From Caproicibacter sp002399225 (GTDB lineage Bacteria > Bacillota > Clostridia > Oscillospirales > Acutalibacteraceae): a stretch of 64,000 nucleotides of DNA. Made by a program: the position numbers and the translations under genes. Position 1 is the first letter of the stretch; the number at the start of each line of letters is the position of its first letter. Positions 9,222 through 17,397 of this stretch are shown in pieces. The stretch spans positions 19,785 through 83,784 of the forward strand of contig DAIOKN010000009.1 of assembly GCA_036756705.1 (NCBI GenBank). Reading direction: 5' to 3'. The notes under the pieces are model-generated. The model was not told the origin of the DNA. It was given only the letters and a program-made list of their open reading frames with translations, and did no database searches.

Positions 9222-9611
9222 ATGAACATCATCGGAATTGCGGGGATTGCCGTCTGCGCGGCTGTCATTGCCGCTATGCTGCGCCGGTATCACCAGGAAT
9301 TTGCCGCTTTACTGAGCATCGCGGCGGGAATTATCATTCTGCTGGAAATTTTTGCAAATGTCGCTCCCGCCCTAAAGCAGATTCATACCTTGTTTTCGGC
9401 ATCCGGACTGTCTGTGAATTATATCGTCATCCTGCTGAAAACGCTCGGCATCAGCTTCTTGGCTCAGTTTGCGGCTGATTCCTGCCGGGATGCAGGGGAA
9501 AATGCGCTGGCTTCCAATGTGGAGCTTGCCGGAAAAATTTCTATCGTGGTTCTATCGCTGCCCTTGTTCGAAAAAATAGCAAAGACAGCGGTGAATCTGA
9601 TCGGTGGGTGA
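9222..9611 (+). CDS. spoIIIAD: Stage III sporulation protein AD
   Basis: A 129-residue membrane protein with several hydrophobic helices, related in its first part to SpoIIIAC, and a member of the SpoIIIA channel. The visible family core is YHQEFAALLSIAAGIIILL and LKTLGISFLAQFAADSCRDAGE. ATG 9222 follows the spoIIIAC stop by one base. A weak TTG at 9210 is rejected because it overlaps the upstream gene and has no ribosome-binding site. Confidence 0.94.
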   Translation: MNIIGIAGIAVCAAVIAAMLRRYHQEFAALLSIAAGIIILLEIFANVAPALKQIHTLFSASGLSVNYIVILLKTLGISFLAQFAADSCRDAGENALASNVELAGKISIVVLSLPLFEKIAKTAVNLIGG

Positions 9612-9614
9612 AGA

Positions 9615-10778
9615 ATGAAAAAAGCGGTCTGTCTGATTTTCGCAATCGCTGCGGTCTGTCTGTTCTCGAATTCCGCGTTTGCGGCAACCGACCAGACATC
9701 TCTGTCCTCTCAAAAGGCAAAACAGCTTTACGAAGATCAGCTGCAAAAGAGCGGGGCAGCGGATCTGCCAAACAGTTTACCCTCGGAAACAAAAAAAATT
9801 TTAGAAGATCTCGGAGTGGAAGGAACCGACTGGAATTCCATTACAGCCATTTCACCGCAGAATTATTTCCAGAAAATCCTACATATTTTTTCGGGACAGG
9901 CTAAGAATCCCCTGAAGGTCTTGTGCGGAATTATTGCCGTGATTCTGCTCTGCGCACTGTTAAACGGCATGAAACTGTCGTTCGGCGACAAGCCGATGGG
10001 CGGAGTAATCGGGATGGTGGGAACCCTGTGTATCTGCACCATTGTCATCGCGCCGATCGTTTCCTGCATCCATGACGCAGCGGATGTCCTCCATGCAGCT
10101 TCCGGATTTCTGCTGGCCTGTATTCCAGTCCTGACGGGAATCATGGTCGCCGCGGGGCAGCCGGTCTCCGCCAGCTCCTATCATATTCTGATGCTTGCCG
10201 CAGGCAACGCGATCTCGGTTTTATCCTCCAGCTTTTTAATCCCCCTGCTGAACATCTTTTTAGCCCTTTCCGTTGTCTCGGCAGTTTCTCCCAGCATCAA
10301 TCTGAGCGGTCTGTGCGCCGCGCTGAACAAAATTGTCAAATGGATCATGGGGCTTTGCATGACTCTGTTTACCGGACTGATCACCATGCACTCCATCGTA
10401 GCGTCTTCGCTGGACAACACCGGCTCCAAGGCAGCTAAGTTTGTTGTCAGCAGTTTTGTACCGGTGGTCGGCAATGCACTGGGGGAAGCGCTGCAAACCG
10501 TAACGGGCTGTATCAAGCTTCTCAAATCCGGTATCAGTGCATTCGGACTCCTCGCCGGGATTTTTATTTTTCTTCCGATCGTCGCGGAATGCATGATCTG
10601 GATCCTGACTTTAAACCTCTGCTCCGGAATCGGGCAGATTTTCGACCTGGGCGGGATCTCCTCCCTTCTGAAAGCCTCCGCCGATGTCGTATCGACCATG
10701 CTTGCCATTTTGCTTTGCAGCATGACGATTTTGATTATTTCCACAGTTGTGATGCTGGTGATTGGAGGCGTGAAATGA
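9615..10778 (+). CDS. spoIIIAE: Stage III sporulation protein AE
   Basis: A 387-residue polytopic membrane protein, the largest integral component of the SpoIIIA channel. A signal-peptide-like N-terminus (MKKAVCLIFAIAAVCLFSNS followed by AFA) precedes a short extracytoplasmic part (about residues 25-90), then about eight hydrophobic helices. GGTGGGTGAAGA provides the ribosome-binding site. The end overlaps the spoIIIAF start by four bases (ATGA). Confidence 0.95.
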   Translation: MKKAVCLIFAIAAVCLFSNSAFAATDQTSLSSQKAKQLYEDQLQKSGAADLPNSLPSETKKILEDLGVEGTDWNSITAISPQNYFQKILHIFSGQAKNPLKVLCGIIAVILLCALLNGMKLSFGDKPMGGVIGMVGTLCICTIVIAPIVSCIHDAADVLHAASGFLLACIPVLTGIMVAAGQPVSASSYHILMLAAGNAISVLSSSFLIPLLNIFLALSVVSAVSPSINLSGLCAALNKIVKWIMGLCMTLFTGLITMHSIVASSLDNTGSKAAKFVVSSFVPVVGNALGEALQTVTGCIKLLKSGISAFGLLAGIFIFLPIVAECMIWILTLNLCSGIGQIFDLGGISSLLKASADVVSTMLAILLCSMTILIISTVVMLVIGGVK

Positions 10779-11254
10779 GCGGGGTGAAGGAATGGGCGAC
10801 GGTAATCTGCCTGGCGGCCTTATCTGCCGCCATGCTGCAAAGCCTGATGCCGAACGGTCCGATGGAGCGGATGGCAAAATTCGTAATCGGCGCATTTATT
10901 CTCTGCGCCCTGATCGCTCCGATTTCCAAAGCGGTTCCGCAGATCCGTGTGGGAATGGAATCGGAGAACAGTTCCGCCGCGGAAAATGATGCGCTCAGTT
11001 CCACGGTGGATCAACAGCTGCAGGACGCAGCACAGCAGAGCATTACTACGCTGGTTCGATCCGAACTAAAGCAAATGGGGATAAACTGTAAAAATGTTCA
11101 GGTGAAGATGGATACGAAGGAAGACGGCAGCATATCAATTAATAAAGTCATTGTGACCGTTGACGGGAAAACAGTGCCCGGACACGCCGGTCTGTCGTCT
11201 TCGCTGGGGAAAAAACTAGGAATTCAAACGGAGGTCGTTTCCGATGAAGGCTGA
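10775..11254 (+). CDS. spoIIIAF: Stage III sporulation protein AF
   Basis: A 159-residue protein with two N-terminal membrane helices (MSGVKEWATVICLAALSAAM and the region FVIGAFILCALIAPI) and a soluble, ring-building-motif-type C-terminal domain. It belongs to the SpoIIIA channel complex. ATG 10775 overlaps the spoIIIAE stop in an ATGA junction; the frame is open further upstream, but that part is the shadow of spoIIIAE. The 3' end overlaps spoIIIAG by 11 bases. Confidence 0.92.
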   Translation: MSGVKEWATVICLAALSAAMLQSLMPNGPMERMAKFVIGAFILCALIAPISKAVPQIRVGMESENSSAAENDALSSTVDQQLQDAAQQSITTLVRSELKQMGINCKNVQVKMDTKEDGSISINKVIVTVDGKTVPGHAGLSSSLGKKLGIQTEVVSDEG

Positions 11255-11834
11255 GGAAAAAAAAGGACAGAACAGTAAAACCGGGCTGATGGATTTTCTG
11301 GCCAAAAATAAGAATTGCCGCAAAATCATTTTAGGAGCCGGACTAATTGGAATCGCGCTGATTTTTCTTTCCAGCTTTTTTTCAAGCGGCGAAAAAACGG
11401 AACCAAAGGCTACCACGTCGGGAAATGTCTATACGGCGGAAGAATATGAAGCGCATCTCGAAAAGGATTTAACTACACTTATCACAAAAATCCAGGGCGT
11501 CGGGAATGCCAATGTCATGGTGACTCTGGAACAGACCAAACAGTCGGTCTATGCGAAGGAGGAAAAAAACAGTGGCCAGACCACAAAGGATCAGTCGGAC
11601 GGCTCAACGAGGAATGAAACGAATCAAAGCAATGAAACCAATTACATTCTGGTGAAGGGCTCAGACGGTTCCGAACAGGCACTTGCAGTCACTGAAATTC
11701 AACCGGTCGTCAAAGGCGTTGTTGTGGTCTGCGACGGCGGCGGCAATCCGGCGGTGCAGCAAAGCGTGACCGAAGCCGTTACGACGGCTCTCGATATCTC
11801 TTCCGTACGGGTGTGCGTCATAAAAGCAAAATAA
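11244..11834 (+). CDS. spoIIIAG: Stage III sporulation protein AG
   Basis: A 196-residue bitopic protein. In Bacillus it forms a large oligomeric ring in the intermembrane space of the engulfed forespore. One transmembrane helix lies at about residues 28-48, followed by a ring-building domain with IQGVGNANVMVTLEQTKQSV and ALAVTEIQPVVKGVVVVCDG, interrupted by a low-complexity Ser/Thr/Asn/Gln stretch (about residues 110-132). GGAGGTC precedes the ATG. Confidence 0.94.
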   Translation: MKAEEKKGQNSKTGLMDFLAKNKNCRKIILGAGLIGIALIFLSSFFSSGEKTEPKATTSGNVYTAEEYEAHLEKDLTTLITKIQGVGNANVMVTLEQTKQSVYAKEEKNSGQTTKDQSDGSTRNETNQSNETNYILVKGSDGSEQALAVTEIQPVVKGVVVVCDGGGNPAVQQSVTEAVTTALDISSVRVCVIKAK

Positions 11835-11855
11835 AGAAACAGGGGGAATTCAATT

Positions 11856-12437
11856 ATGGCAATGGGCAAACGGCAGCTTGTTCTCGCGGCTTTGGTCGTC
11901 GCGCTGGGGGCGGCTGTCTATTTGAACTGGGCACTGTCGGGGAACACCAAGCTTCCCGCAACGCAGGCCGTTACGTCCGGACGGGAACTGGGAGAAACTC
12001 TGCTGGTCAATGCGTCCGGAAGCAAAAGCAGCAGTTCAAGTCTCGATAAAAACTCCTCGGCTGTCGATACCGGCGCAAGCGTTGCGGGGGATGACTATTT
12101 TACCTCTGCGAGACTGTCAAGGGAAAAAGCCAGGGACGAATCCGTTGAAATGCTGAAAAAGGTTGTAAGCGGCACGGGCGAAACCGATGCGGCCAAACAA
12201 ACCGCAGTTTCGCAGGCCGACACAATTGCGCAGAATCTTGTAAAGGAAACCGAAATTGAAAATCTGATCAAGGCGAAGGGATTTGCAGACTGTGTCACAT
12301 TCCTGCAGAACGGGGAATGCAGCGTGGTGGTAAAAACAAAATCCAATTCGCAGAACGATGCAATTGTTGTTAGAGATATTGTGACGGATCAAACCGGCCT
12401 CTCTTACGATAAAATCAAGATTGTCGAATGCGAATAG
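11856..12437 (+). CDS. spoIIIAH: Stage III sporulation protein AH
   Basis: A 193-residue bitopic protein; in Bacillus it pairs with forespore SpoIIQ to form the inter-cell channel. It has an N-terminal membrane helix (about residues 5-25, LVLAALVVALGAAVYLNWAL), a Ser-rich linker and a YscJ/FliF-like ring-building domain at about residues 110-193. AGGGGG precedes the ATG. Last gene of the operon. Confidence 0.95.
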   Translation: MAMGKRQLVLAALVVALGAAVYLNWALSGNTKLPATQAVTSGRELGETLLVNASGSKSSSSSLDKNSSAVDTGASVAGDDYFTSARLSREKARDESVEMLKKVVSGTGETDAAKQTAVSQADTIAQNLVKETEIENLIKAKGFADCVTFLQNGECSVVVKTKSNSQNDAIVVRDIVTDQTGLSYDKIKIVECE

Positions 12438-12465
12438 TTGTGTTCACGGGCAAATGTGGTATAAT
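12438..12465 (+). promoter_or_regulatory. Predicted sigma-A promoter (extended -10) upstream of nusB
   Basis: Extended -10 TGGTATAAT at 12457-12465 with a weak -35 TTGTGT at 12438-12443 (16-base spacer). Transcription would start near 12472, before the hairpin at 12494. Confidence 0.55.
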
Positions 12466-12493
12466 AATTCTCGTGGATGATACAGAAAAAATG

Positions 12494-12524
12494 AACCCTC
12501 CACAATGTGGGGGGTTATTTTTTT
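12494..12524 (+). terminator. Terminator hairpin between the nusB promoter and nusB
   Basis: AACCCTCC pairs with GGGGGGTT (one G-U pair) and ATTTTTTT follows. It can end the spoIIIA transcript, but it also lies between the predicted promoter at 12438 and nusB, so it could act as a leader attenuator. Confidence 0.7.
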
Positions 12525-12558
12525 GAAAATATAACATCATAAGATTACGGGGGAAATC

Positions 12559-12966
12559 ATGAAAAGACGCGAAGCGCGCGAACAGGCTTTTGCCCTTCTC
12601 TTTGCAAAGAGCATCAACCGTGAGAAGATCAGAGATATCGTGACGGCCGCAAATGAAGTTGGGGAGCGGCCGATCGACGATTTTGCAGAAACAGCCGCAA
12701 CCGGCGTGGAGGCAAATGAATCTGCTTTAGATGAAAAAATCAGCAGTTTCACTCGCGGCTGGGCAATCGGCCGGCTTTCGAAAGTATCGCTCTCCATCCT
12801 GCGCCTGGCGGCCTATGAAATTTTGTATGAAAAAGACATCCCGGTCGGTGTGTCAATCAATGAGGCAGTGGAGCTTGCAAAAAAATACGGAACTGCTGAA
12901 GATGCACCATTCGTCAACGGAGTTTTGGGGTCGCTTGCGAGAGAGCTGGAAGCAGAAAATGCCTAG
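12559..12966 (+). CDS. nusB: Transcription antitermination factor NusB
   Basis: A 135-residue all-helical RNA-binding protein that joins NusE (S10) at boxA in rRNA antitermination. The family patterns RREAREQAFALLF at the N-terminus and ISINEAVELAKKYGT-like VSINEAVELAKKYGT, then FVNGVLGSLA at the C-terminus, are present. GGGGGAAAT precedes the ATG. The stop overlaps the downstream gene by eight bases. Confidence 0.96.
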   Translation: MKRREAREQAFALLFAKSINREKIRDIVTAANEVGERPIDDFAETAATGVEANESALDEKISSFTRGWAIGRLSKVSLSILRLAAYEILYEKDIPVGVSINEAVELAKKYGTAEDAPFVNGVLGSLARELEAENA

Positions 12967-13891
12967 TGTTCTTGGAATTGATACCAGCAACTACACCACT
13001 TCGGTCGCCCTGTGGAAAGACGGAGTGATTTTTCAGGAGAAAAAGCTGCTTCCGGTTAAGAAGGGGGAACTGGGCCTGCGCCAGAGCGATGCCGTTTTTC
13101 ATCATGTCGTTCAGCTGCCGCAGGTGTTTACAAAGCTGCCTGCCATTGGGCCAGACCTTGCGGCAGTCGGTGCTTCCGACCGGCCGCGAAGCATAGAACA
13201 CTCTTATATGCCCTGTTTTCTGGTGGGGCTTGGGACTGCACAGGCGCTTGCGAAAGCGGAGCAGATGCCGCTTTACCGTTTTTCTCATCAGCAGGGCCAT
13301 ATCGCCGCGGTGCTGTATTCCGCCGGTCGGCTGGATCTGCTACAGGAACGTTTTCTTGCCTTTCATGTTTCCGGAGGCACCACGGAAACCGTGCTGGTCA
13401 CCCCGAATGAAAAACAGGTATTTCATACGGAAATTGTGGCGCAGTCCTTGGATCTGAAGGGAGGACAGGCAGTCGACCGAGTGGGGGCCATGCTGGGGCT
13501 TCCTTTCCCAGCAGGAAAGGGGCTGGAAGCGCTTGCGCGGAAATCGTCCCGTAAGATTTCCGTCCGCGCAACCATGAAAGGGGCAGACTGTTCGCTTTCG
13601 GGAATTGAAAACCAGTGCCGTTCCATGCTGGACCGAAAAGAGCCGAAAGAAGAAATCGCCGCATTTTGCCTTGCCTCTATCCTTGCGGCAATAGAAGGGA
13701 TGGCGGATGCCCTTCTGGAGCGATTTGGCAGACTTCCCCTTGTGTTTGCGGGCGGCGTGATGTCGGACGGAATTCTGCGCGGTGCGCTGGAAACAAAATA
13801 CGGAGCACTTTTTGCGGAGCCGGAATTTTCCTGTGACAACGCGGCTGGAATTTCCGTGCTGACCGCGTGGAAGGAAGGACTTGTGCAGTGA
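12959..13891 (+). CDS. TsaD-like (peptidase M22 family) paralogue
   Basis: A 310-residue member of the ASKHA-fold TsaD/Kae1 family. It has GIDTSNYTTS at the N-terminus, a metal-site-like HQQGH where TsaD has HMEGH, VSGGTTE, and AGGVMSDG followed by CDNAAGI near the C-terminus. TsaD makes the t6A37 modification of tRNA, but this protein is divergent and shorter than typical TsaD. It resembles the second M22 paralogue seen between nusB and xseA in some Clostridia, whose function I do not know. GGAAG precedes ATG 12959, which overlaps the nusB stop. Whether it has carbamoyl-transfer activity is undecided. Confidence 0.78.
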   Translation: MPSVLGIDTSNYTTSVALWKDGVIFQEKKLLPVKKGELGLRQSDAVFHHVVQLPQVFTKLPAIGPDLAAVGASDRPRSIEHSYMPCFLVGLGTAQALAKAEQMPLYRFSHQQGHIAAVLYSAGRLDLLQERFLAFHVSGGTTETVLVTPNEKQVFHTEIVAQSLDLKGGQAVDRVGAMLGLPFPAGKGLEALARKSSRKISVRATMKGADCSLSGIENQCRSMLDRKEPKEEIAAFCLASILAAIEGMADALLERFGRLPLVFAGGVMSDGILRGALETKYGALFAEPEFSCDNAAGISVLTAWKEGLVQ

Positions 13892-15129
13892 GCCAGTCAA
13901 ACCGGATGGTTCTCAGCGTGACGCAGCTGAACACTTATGCCCGCTCCCTTCTGGAGCAGGATCCACACCTGGCTCAAGTATTCGTCACGGGAGAAATCTC
14001 CAATTTTAAAAATTATTACCGCTCCGGTCATCTGTATTTCTCGCTCAAAGATGAAAAAAGCGTTGTAAAAGCCGTCATGTTTGCCCGCTATGCGGAGCAT
14101 CTGCGTTTTTTGCCGGAAGACGGCATGAAAGTAATTGCGCGCGGGCATGTAAGCCTCTACGAGGCAACCGGACAATATCAGCTTTATGTGGAAGATTTAC
14201 AGCCAGACGGCGTGGGGGACCTCAGCATTGCTTTCGAGCAGTTGAAAAAGAAGCTGGAAGCGGAGGGCCTATTCCGCAGTAAAAAACAGATTCCAAAGTT
14301 CCCGGAGACCGTAGGTGTGATCACTTCGCCTTCCGGCGCGGCCGTGCATGATATTCTCACCGTGCTGGGCCGAAGGGCCCCGGAAGTCGGGGTCGTGTTC
14401 TGTCCGGTGGCGGTGCAGGGGACGGATGCCGCCCCTCAGATAGCGGCGGCAGTCAAACGGTTCAACCGGCTGCGCTGCGCCGATGTTTTGATCGTCGGAA
14501 GAGGCGGCGGCTCAATGGAAGATCTGTGGCCGTTCAACGAGGAAATCGTTGCCCGGGCGGTGGCGGCCTCTGAGATCCCCGTGATTTCAGCGGTTGGCCA
14601 CGAGACAGACTTTACCATCTGCGATTTTGCCGCCGACCTGCGTGCGCCGACTCCCTCTGCTGCCGCGGAACTGGCCGTGCCAGACCGAATGGAATTGCTT
14701 GCAGAGCTGGAGGCCCTGCGGCAGCAGATGCGACAGGCGATGAATTCCGTTCTGAAAGAATCCGGCAGACGCCTTGCCCAAATTTCGGAAAGCCGAGTGT
14801 TCCGCGGCATGTTTGAACGCCTGGAACTACAAAGAGTGAGGCTCGATCAGCTTTCCTCCGCTCTCACGTCGTCGATGCAGCAGCAGATGCAAGACCGAAA
14901 GAATCGTCTGGCTGCGGTAAGCGGGAAGCTGGATGCGCTGAGCCCTCTTGCCGTGCTGTCGCGTGGCTACGCAGTGGCCTGTGATGAAGCCGGAAAACCG
15001 GTCGGCCACGCTGCAGAAGTGAGGAAAGGCCAACTTTTAAGTCTAAAGCTGGATGATGGAGATTTAGGCTGTCTGGTCCAAAGCATAAAAATCCGCAGGA
15101 AAAAAAGGTCGGAGGGGGAAAAGCTGTGA
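13888..15129 (+). CDS. xseA: Exodeoxyribonuclease VII large subunit
   Basis: A 413-residue large subunit of the single-strand exonuclease ExoVII. It has an N-terminal OB fold (VFVTGEISNFKNYYRSGHLYFSLKD), a catalytic region with GVITSPSGAAVHDI, VLIVGRGGGSMEDLWPFNEE and ISAVGHETDFTICDFAAD, and a long coiled-coil C-terminal part. GTG 13888 forms a GTGA overlap with the preceding stop and has GGAAGGAC upstream; ATG 13906 is an alternative. The stop overlaps xseB. Confidence 0.95.
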   Translation: MSQSNRMVLSVTQLNTYARSLLEQDPHLAQVFVTGEISNFKNYYRSGHLYFSLKDEKSVVKAVMFARYAEHLRFLPEDGMKVIARGHVSLYEATGQYQLYVEDLQPDGVGDLSIAFEQLKKKLEAEGLFRSKKQIPKFPETVGVITSPSGAAVHDILTVLGRRAPEVGVVFCPVAVQGTDAAPQIAAAVKRFNRLRCADVLIVGRGGGSMEDLWPFNEEIVARAVAASEIPVISAVGHETDFTICDFAADLRAPTPSAAAELAVPDRMELLAELEALRQQMRQAMNSVLKESGRRLAQISESRVFRGMFERLELQRVRLDQLSSALTSSMQQQMQDRKNRLAAVSGKLDALSPLAVLSRGYAVACDEAGKPVGHAAEVRKGQLLSLKLDDGDLGCLVQSIKIRRKKRSEGEKL

Positions 15130-15347
15130 AACAGAAAATGACGTTTGAAGAGGCCGCCGCCAGACTGGAAGAATTGGTCAGCAAAATGGAAACGGGCGAA
15201 CCTACGCTGGAAGATTCCCTGAAGCTTTTTGAAGAAGGCTCCACCCTGTCTTCTTTCTGCTATCGCAAACTGTCGGAAACGGAGCAGAAAGTTCGGTCCA
15301 TCACCGACCTAGAAGAGAAGAAGGTGAAGACGGATGAACAGAATTGA
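15126..15347 (+). CDS. xseB: Exodeoxyribonuclease VII small subunit
   Basis: The 73-residue helical small subunit of ExoVII, with the signature TFEEAAARLEELVSKMETGE and LEDSLKLFEEG. GTG start at 15126 overlaps the xseA stop (GTGA) and has GGAGGGGGAAAA upstream. Its 3' end overlaps the ispA start by 14 bases. Confidence 0.95.
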   Translation: MKQKMTFEEAAARLEELVSKMETGEPTLEDSLKLFEEGSTLSSFCYRKLSETEQKVRSITDLEEKKVKTDEQN

Positions 15348-16221
15348 TCCGCAGAAATATGTTGAAGTGATTCAGACAGCACTCGAAAAATATGTACCGG
15401 AAAAAAAGCTGCCGCAGAGCAATCTGTTCCAAGCCATGCGGTACAGCTTGTTGGCAGGGGGAAAACGGATTCGCCCGATTCTGGTACTGGAGTTCTGCGG
15501 AGACTGCGGCGGTGATCAAGAGTCTGCGCTTCCATTTGCCTGTGCGGTTGAGATGATCCACACTTATTCGCTGATTCACGACGATCTTCCCTGTATGGAT
15601 AACGACGCTACGCGAAGGGGACATCCTTCCAATCACATCGTTTTTGGGGAGGCGCAGGCCATGCTGGCCGGGGATGCCCTTCAGGCTATGGCGTTTGAAA
15701 CGATGCTTTCGCCGGACAGCATCGCGGCGGTCGGTGCCCGGCGCGCCGCCGCCGCAACCGGTATCCTGGCAAAGGCCGCCGGTGCCTACGGTATGGCGGG
15801 CGGCCAAATGATCGACCTGCAAAGCGAGGGAAAGCGGATTTCCGCCGATACGCTGATTCAGATGGATGAATGTAAAACGGGCGCACTGATCTGTGCGGCA
15901 TGCCAGATGGGCTGCGTCCTGGCCGGAGCGGAAGAGCAAAAGCTTCATGCGGCAGAAAAATATGCCAAGGCAATCGGCCTCGCCTTTCAGATCACAGATG
16001 ATATTCTCGACGTGGAAGGGGAGCAGTCACTGCTTGGCAAACCGGTCGGGAGCGACCTGGAAAACGGGAAAAGCACCTATGTGACTACTCTCGGCATGGA
16101 AAAAGCACGGCTGCTGGTTAAAGAACTGACCGGGGAGGCGGTTTCCGCCATCGAATGTTTTGGAACAGGCGGAGAATATTTGCGCAGTTTCGCCGTTCAG
16201 CTTTCTTCCAGAAAAAACTGA
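15334..16221 (+). CDS. ispA: Polyprenyl synthetase, farnesyl-diphosphate synthase type
   Basis: Condenses IPP with allylic diphosphates to make farnesyl diphosphate. The 295-residue protein has the first aspartate-rich motif DDLPCMDND, the GGKRIRP segment, GGQMIDL and the second aspartate-rich motif DDILDVEG. Position directly after xseAB is the usual Firmicutes order. Chain length (C15) is inferred from the family, not visible. Confidence 0.92.
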   Translation: MNRIDPQKYVEVIQTALEKYVPEKKLPQSNLFQAMRYSLLAGGKRIRPILVLEFCGDCGGDQESALPFACAVEMIHTYSLIHDDLPCMDNDATRRGHPSNHIVFGEAQAMLAGDALQAMAFETMLSPDSIAAVGARRAAAATGILAKAAGAYGMAGGQMIDLQSEGKRISADTLIQMDECKTGALICAACQMGCVLAGAEEQKLHAAEKYAKAIGLAFQITDDILDVEGEQSLLGKPVGSDLENGKSTYVTTLGMEKARLLVKELTGEAVSAIECFGTGGEYLRSFAVQLSSRKN

Positions 16222-16232
16222 AAGAAATTTCA

Positions 16233-16261
16233 TTGACAGAACCGATGGAATATGATATCAT
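16233..16261 (+). promoter_or_regulatory. Sigma-A promoter for rplU-prp-rpmA
   Basis: TTGACA at 16233-16238, 17-base spacer, TATCAT at 16256-16261. Predicted start near 16268, leaving a leader of about 75 bases before rplU. Confidence 0.75.
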
Positions 16262-16267
16262 AAATAA

Positions 16268-16343
16268 GCCGCATATTCCGGGCTTTAAGAGGGGAACCCG
16301 CCTGGGAATAGCGAGTCTGAAGAAAAGGCAGGACCTAACATTC
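16268..16343 (+). ncRNA. Probable ribosomal protein L21 leader
   Basis: The leader between the promoter and rplU can fold with TATTCC-GGGC (from about 16273) pairing GCCTGGGAATA (ending about 16312), around an AAGAGGGGAACCCGCC core. Its position and AT-flanked G/C hairpin fit the L21 leader of Firmicutes, an autoregulatory element. A covariance-model search would decide. Confidence 0.55.
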
Positions 16344-16652
16344 ATGTTTGCAGTGATTGAAACAGGCGGCAAGCAGTACAAGGTGCAAAAAGACGACGTC
16401 ATTTTTGTGGAAAAGCTTGCGGCTGAAAAGGATTCCACCGTTCAGTTCCCGGTGCTTGCCGTAGCCGGCGAGGATGGAACGAAAATCGGTGCGCCCTATG
16501 TTGAGGGTGCCACTGTTACCGCGAAAGTTCTGAAAGAGGGCAAGGGGAAGAAAATCACGGTCTTTACCTACAAGCCTAAAAAGAACGAAAAACGCAAAAT
16601 GGGTCACAGGCAGCCATACACCAAGATCCAGATTGCGGAAATTAATGCGTAA
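16344..16652 (+). CDS. rplU: 50S ribosomal protein L21
   Basis: A 102-residue large-subunit protein. MFAVIETGGKQYKVQ opens the sequence and the signature KKITVFTYKPKKNEKRKMGHRQ without its first residues closes it (KPKKNEKRKMGHRQPYTK). ATG 16344 is the family start; the upstream open frame runs through ispA and is not used. First gene of rplU-prp-rpmA. Confidence 0.97.
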   Translation: MFAVIETGGKQYKVQKDDVIFVEKLAAEKDSTVQFPVLAVAGEDGTKIGAPYVEGATVTAKVLKEGKGKKITVFTYKPKKNEKRKMGHRQPYTKIQIAEINA

Positions 16653-16655
16653 AGT

Positions 16656-16976
16656 ATGATTGATTCCGAGTTTTTTACGTTTTCCGATGGGAAAAAGGCC
16701 GGATTCCGTATCAGCGGCCATTCCGGAACTGCGGAAGCAGGGAAGGACGTTGTGTGTGCCGCAGTGTCTTCCGCAGCTTATCTGGTCGTGAATACCATCA
16801 CGGACCTTCTCGGCAGAAAGGTTTCGGTTTATGTAAAAGACGGTTTTATGGAATGTAAAATTGCTCCGGAAGATGCCGAGGCTTGCAGCACCCTTTTCGA
16901 AGGGCTCAGGCTTCATTTATCGGCGCTTTCCCGGCAATATCCTCACAATATTCAGGTTAGCGACATGGAGGTGTAA
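16656..16976 (+). CDS. prp: Ribosomal-processing cysteine protease Prp
   Basis: A 106-residue cysteine protease that removes the N-terminal extension of L27 in Firmicutes. The catalytic pair aligns exactly with the family: His22 in SGHSGTAE and Cys34 in GKDVVCAAVS. It lies between rplU and rpmA, the standard position, and the adjacent L27 carries the matching cleavage sequence. Starts three bases after the rplU stop. Confidence 0.94.
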   Translation: MIDSEFFTFSDGKKAGFRISGHSGTAEAGKDVVCAAVSSAAYLVVNTITDLLGRKVSVYVKDGFMECKIAPEDAEACSTLFEGLRLHLSALSRQYPHNIQVSDMEV

Positions 16977-16980
16977 AGTG

Positions 16981-17265
16981 ATGCTGCAAATTAACATTCA
17001 GCTTTTTGCTCATAAAAAAGGAATGGGCTCCACCAAAAACGGCCGCGATTCCGAATCCAAGCGCCTTGGTGTTAAGCGTGCAGACGGTCAGTTCGTTTTG
17101 GCGGGCAATATTCTGGTCAAACAGCGCGGAACTCATATTCATCCGGGTAAAAATGTCGGAATCGGTTCCGATGATTCCCTATTTGCCCTGATCGACGGTA
17201 AGGTAAAGTTCGAGCGCCTTGGCCGTGACCGCAAAAAGGTCAGCATTTATGCTGTAGAGTCGTAA
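16981..17265 (+). CDS. rpmA: 50S ribosomal protein L27
   Basis: A 94-residue ribosomal protein near the peptidyl-transferase centre. The N-terminus MLQINIQLFAHKKGMGSTKN contains the Firmicutes extension. Cleavage between Phe9 and Ala10 by Prp would expose the mature AHKKG end, as established in Staphylococcus. ATG 16981 has GGAGGTG eight bases upstream; a GTG three bases earlier is less well placed. Confidence 0.97.
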   Translation: MLQINIQLFAHKKGMGSTKNGRDSESKRLGVKRADGQFVLAGNILVKQRGTHIHPGKNVGIGSDDSLFALIDGKVKFERLGRDRKKVSIYAVES

Positions 17266-17286
17266 TTCTACAAGGCCAGTCAAGAG

Positions 17287-17317
17287 AGATCCCGGGTGCT
17301 GAGCCCGGGATCTTTTT
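17287..17317 (+). terminator. Rho-independent terminator after rpmA
   Basis: AGATCCCGGG (17287-17296), seven-base loop, CCCGGGATCT (17304-17313), then TTTTT. Confidence 0.9.
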
Positions 17318-17345
17318 GCTTATTTCGAGCAAAATATGGTATACT
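17316..17345 (+). promoter_or_regulatory. Predicted promoter for obgE
   Basis: Extended -10 TGGTATACT at 17337-17345, with TTGCTT at 17316-17321 as -35 (18-base spacer), starting inside the T-run of the preceding terminator. Confidence 0.55.
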
Positions 17346-17397
17346 TAATTTTAGAAAGTATTGGAATGTCCGGTCAAAATAAAGGAGCCTTAAAAAG

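Noticed and set aside
13340..13900. A 186-codon minus-strand open frame
   Set aside because: Shadow of the TsaD-like gene, which has clear family motifs on the plus strand.
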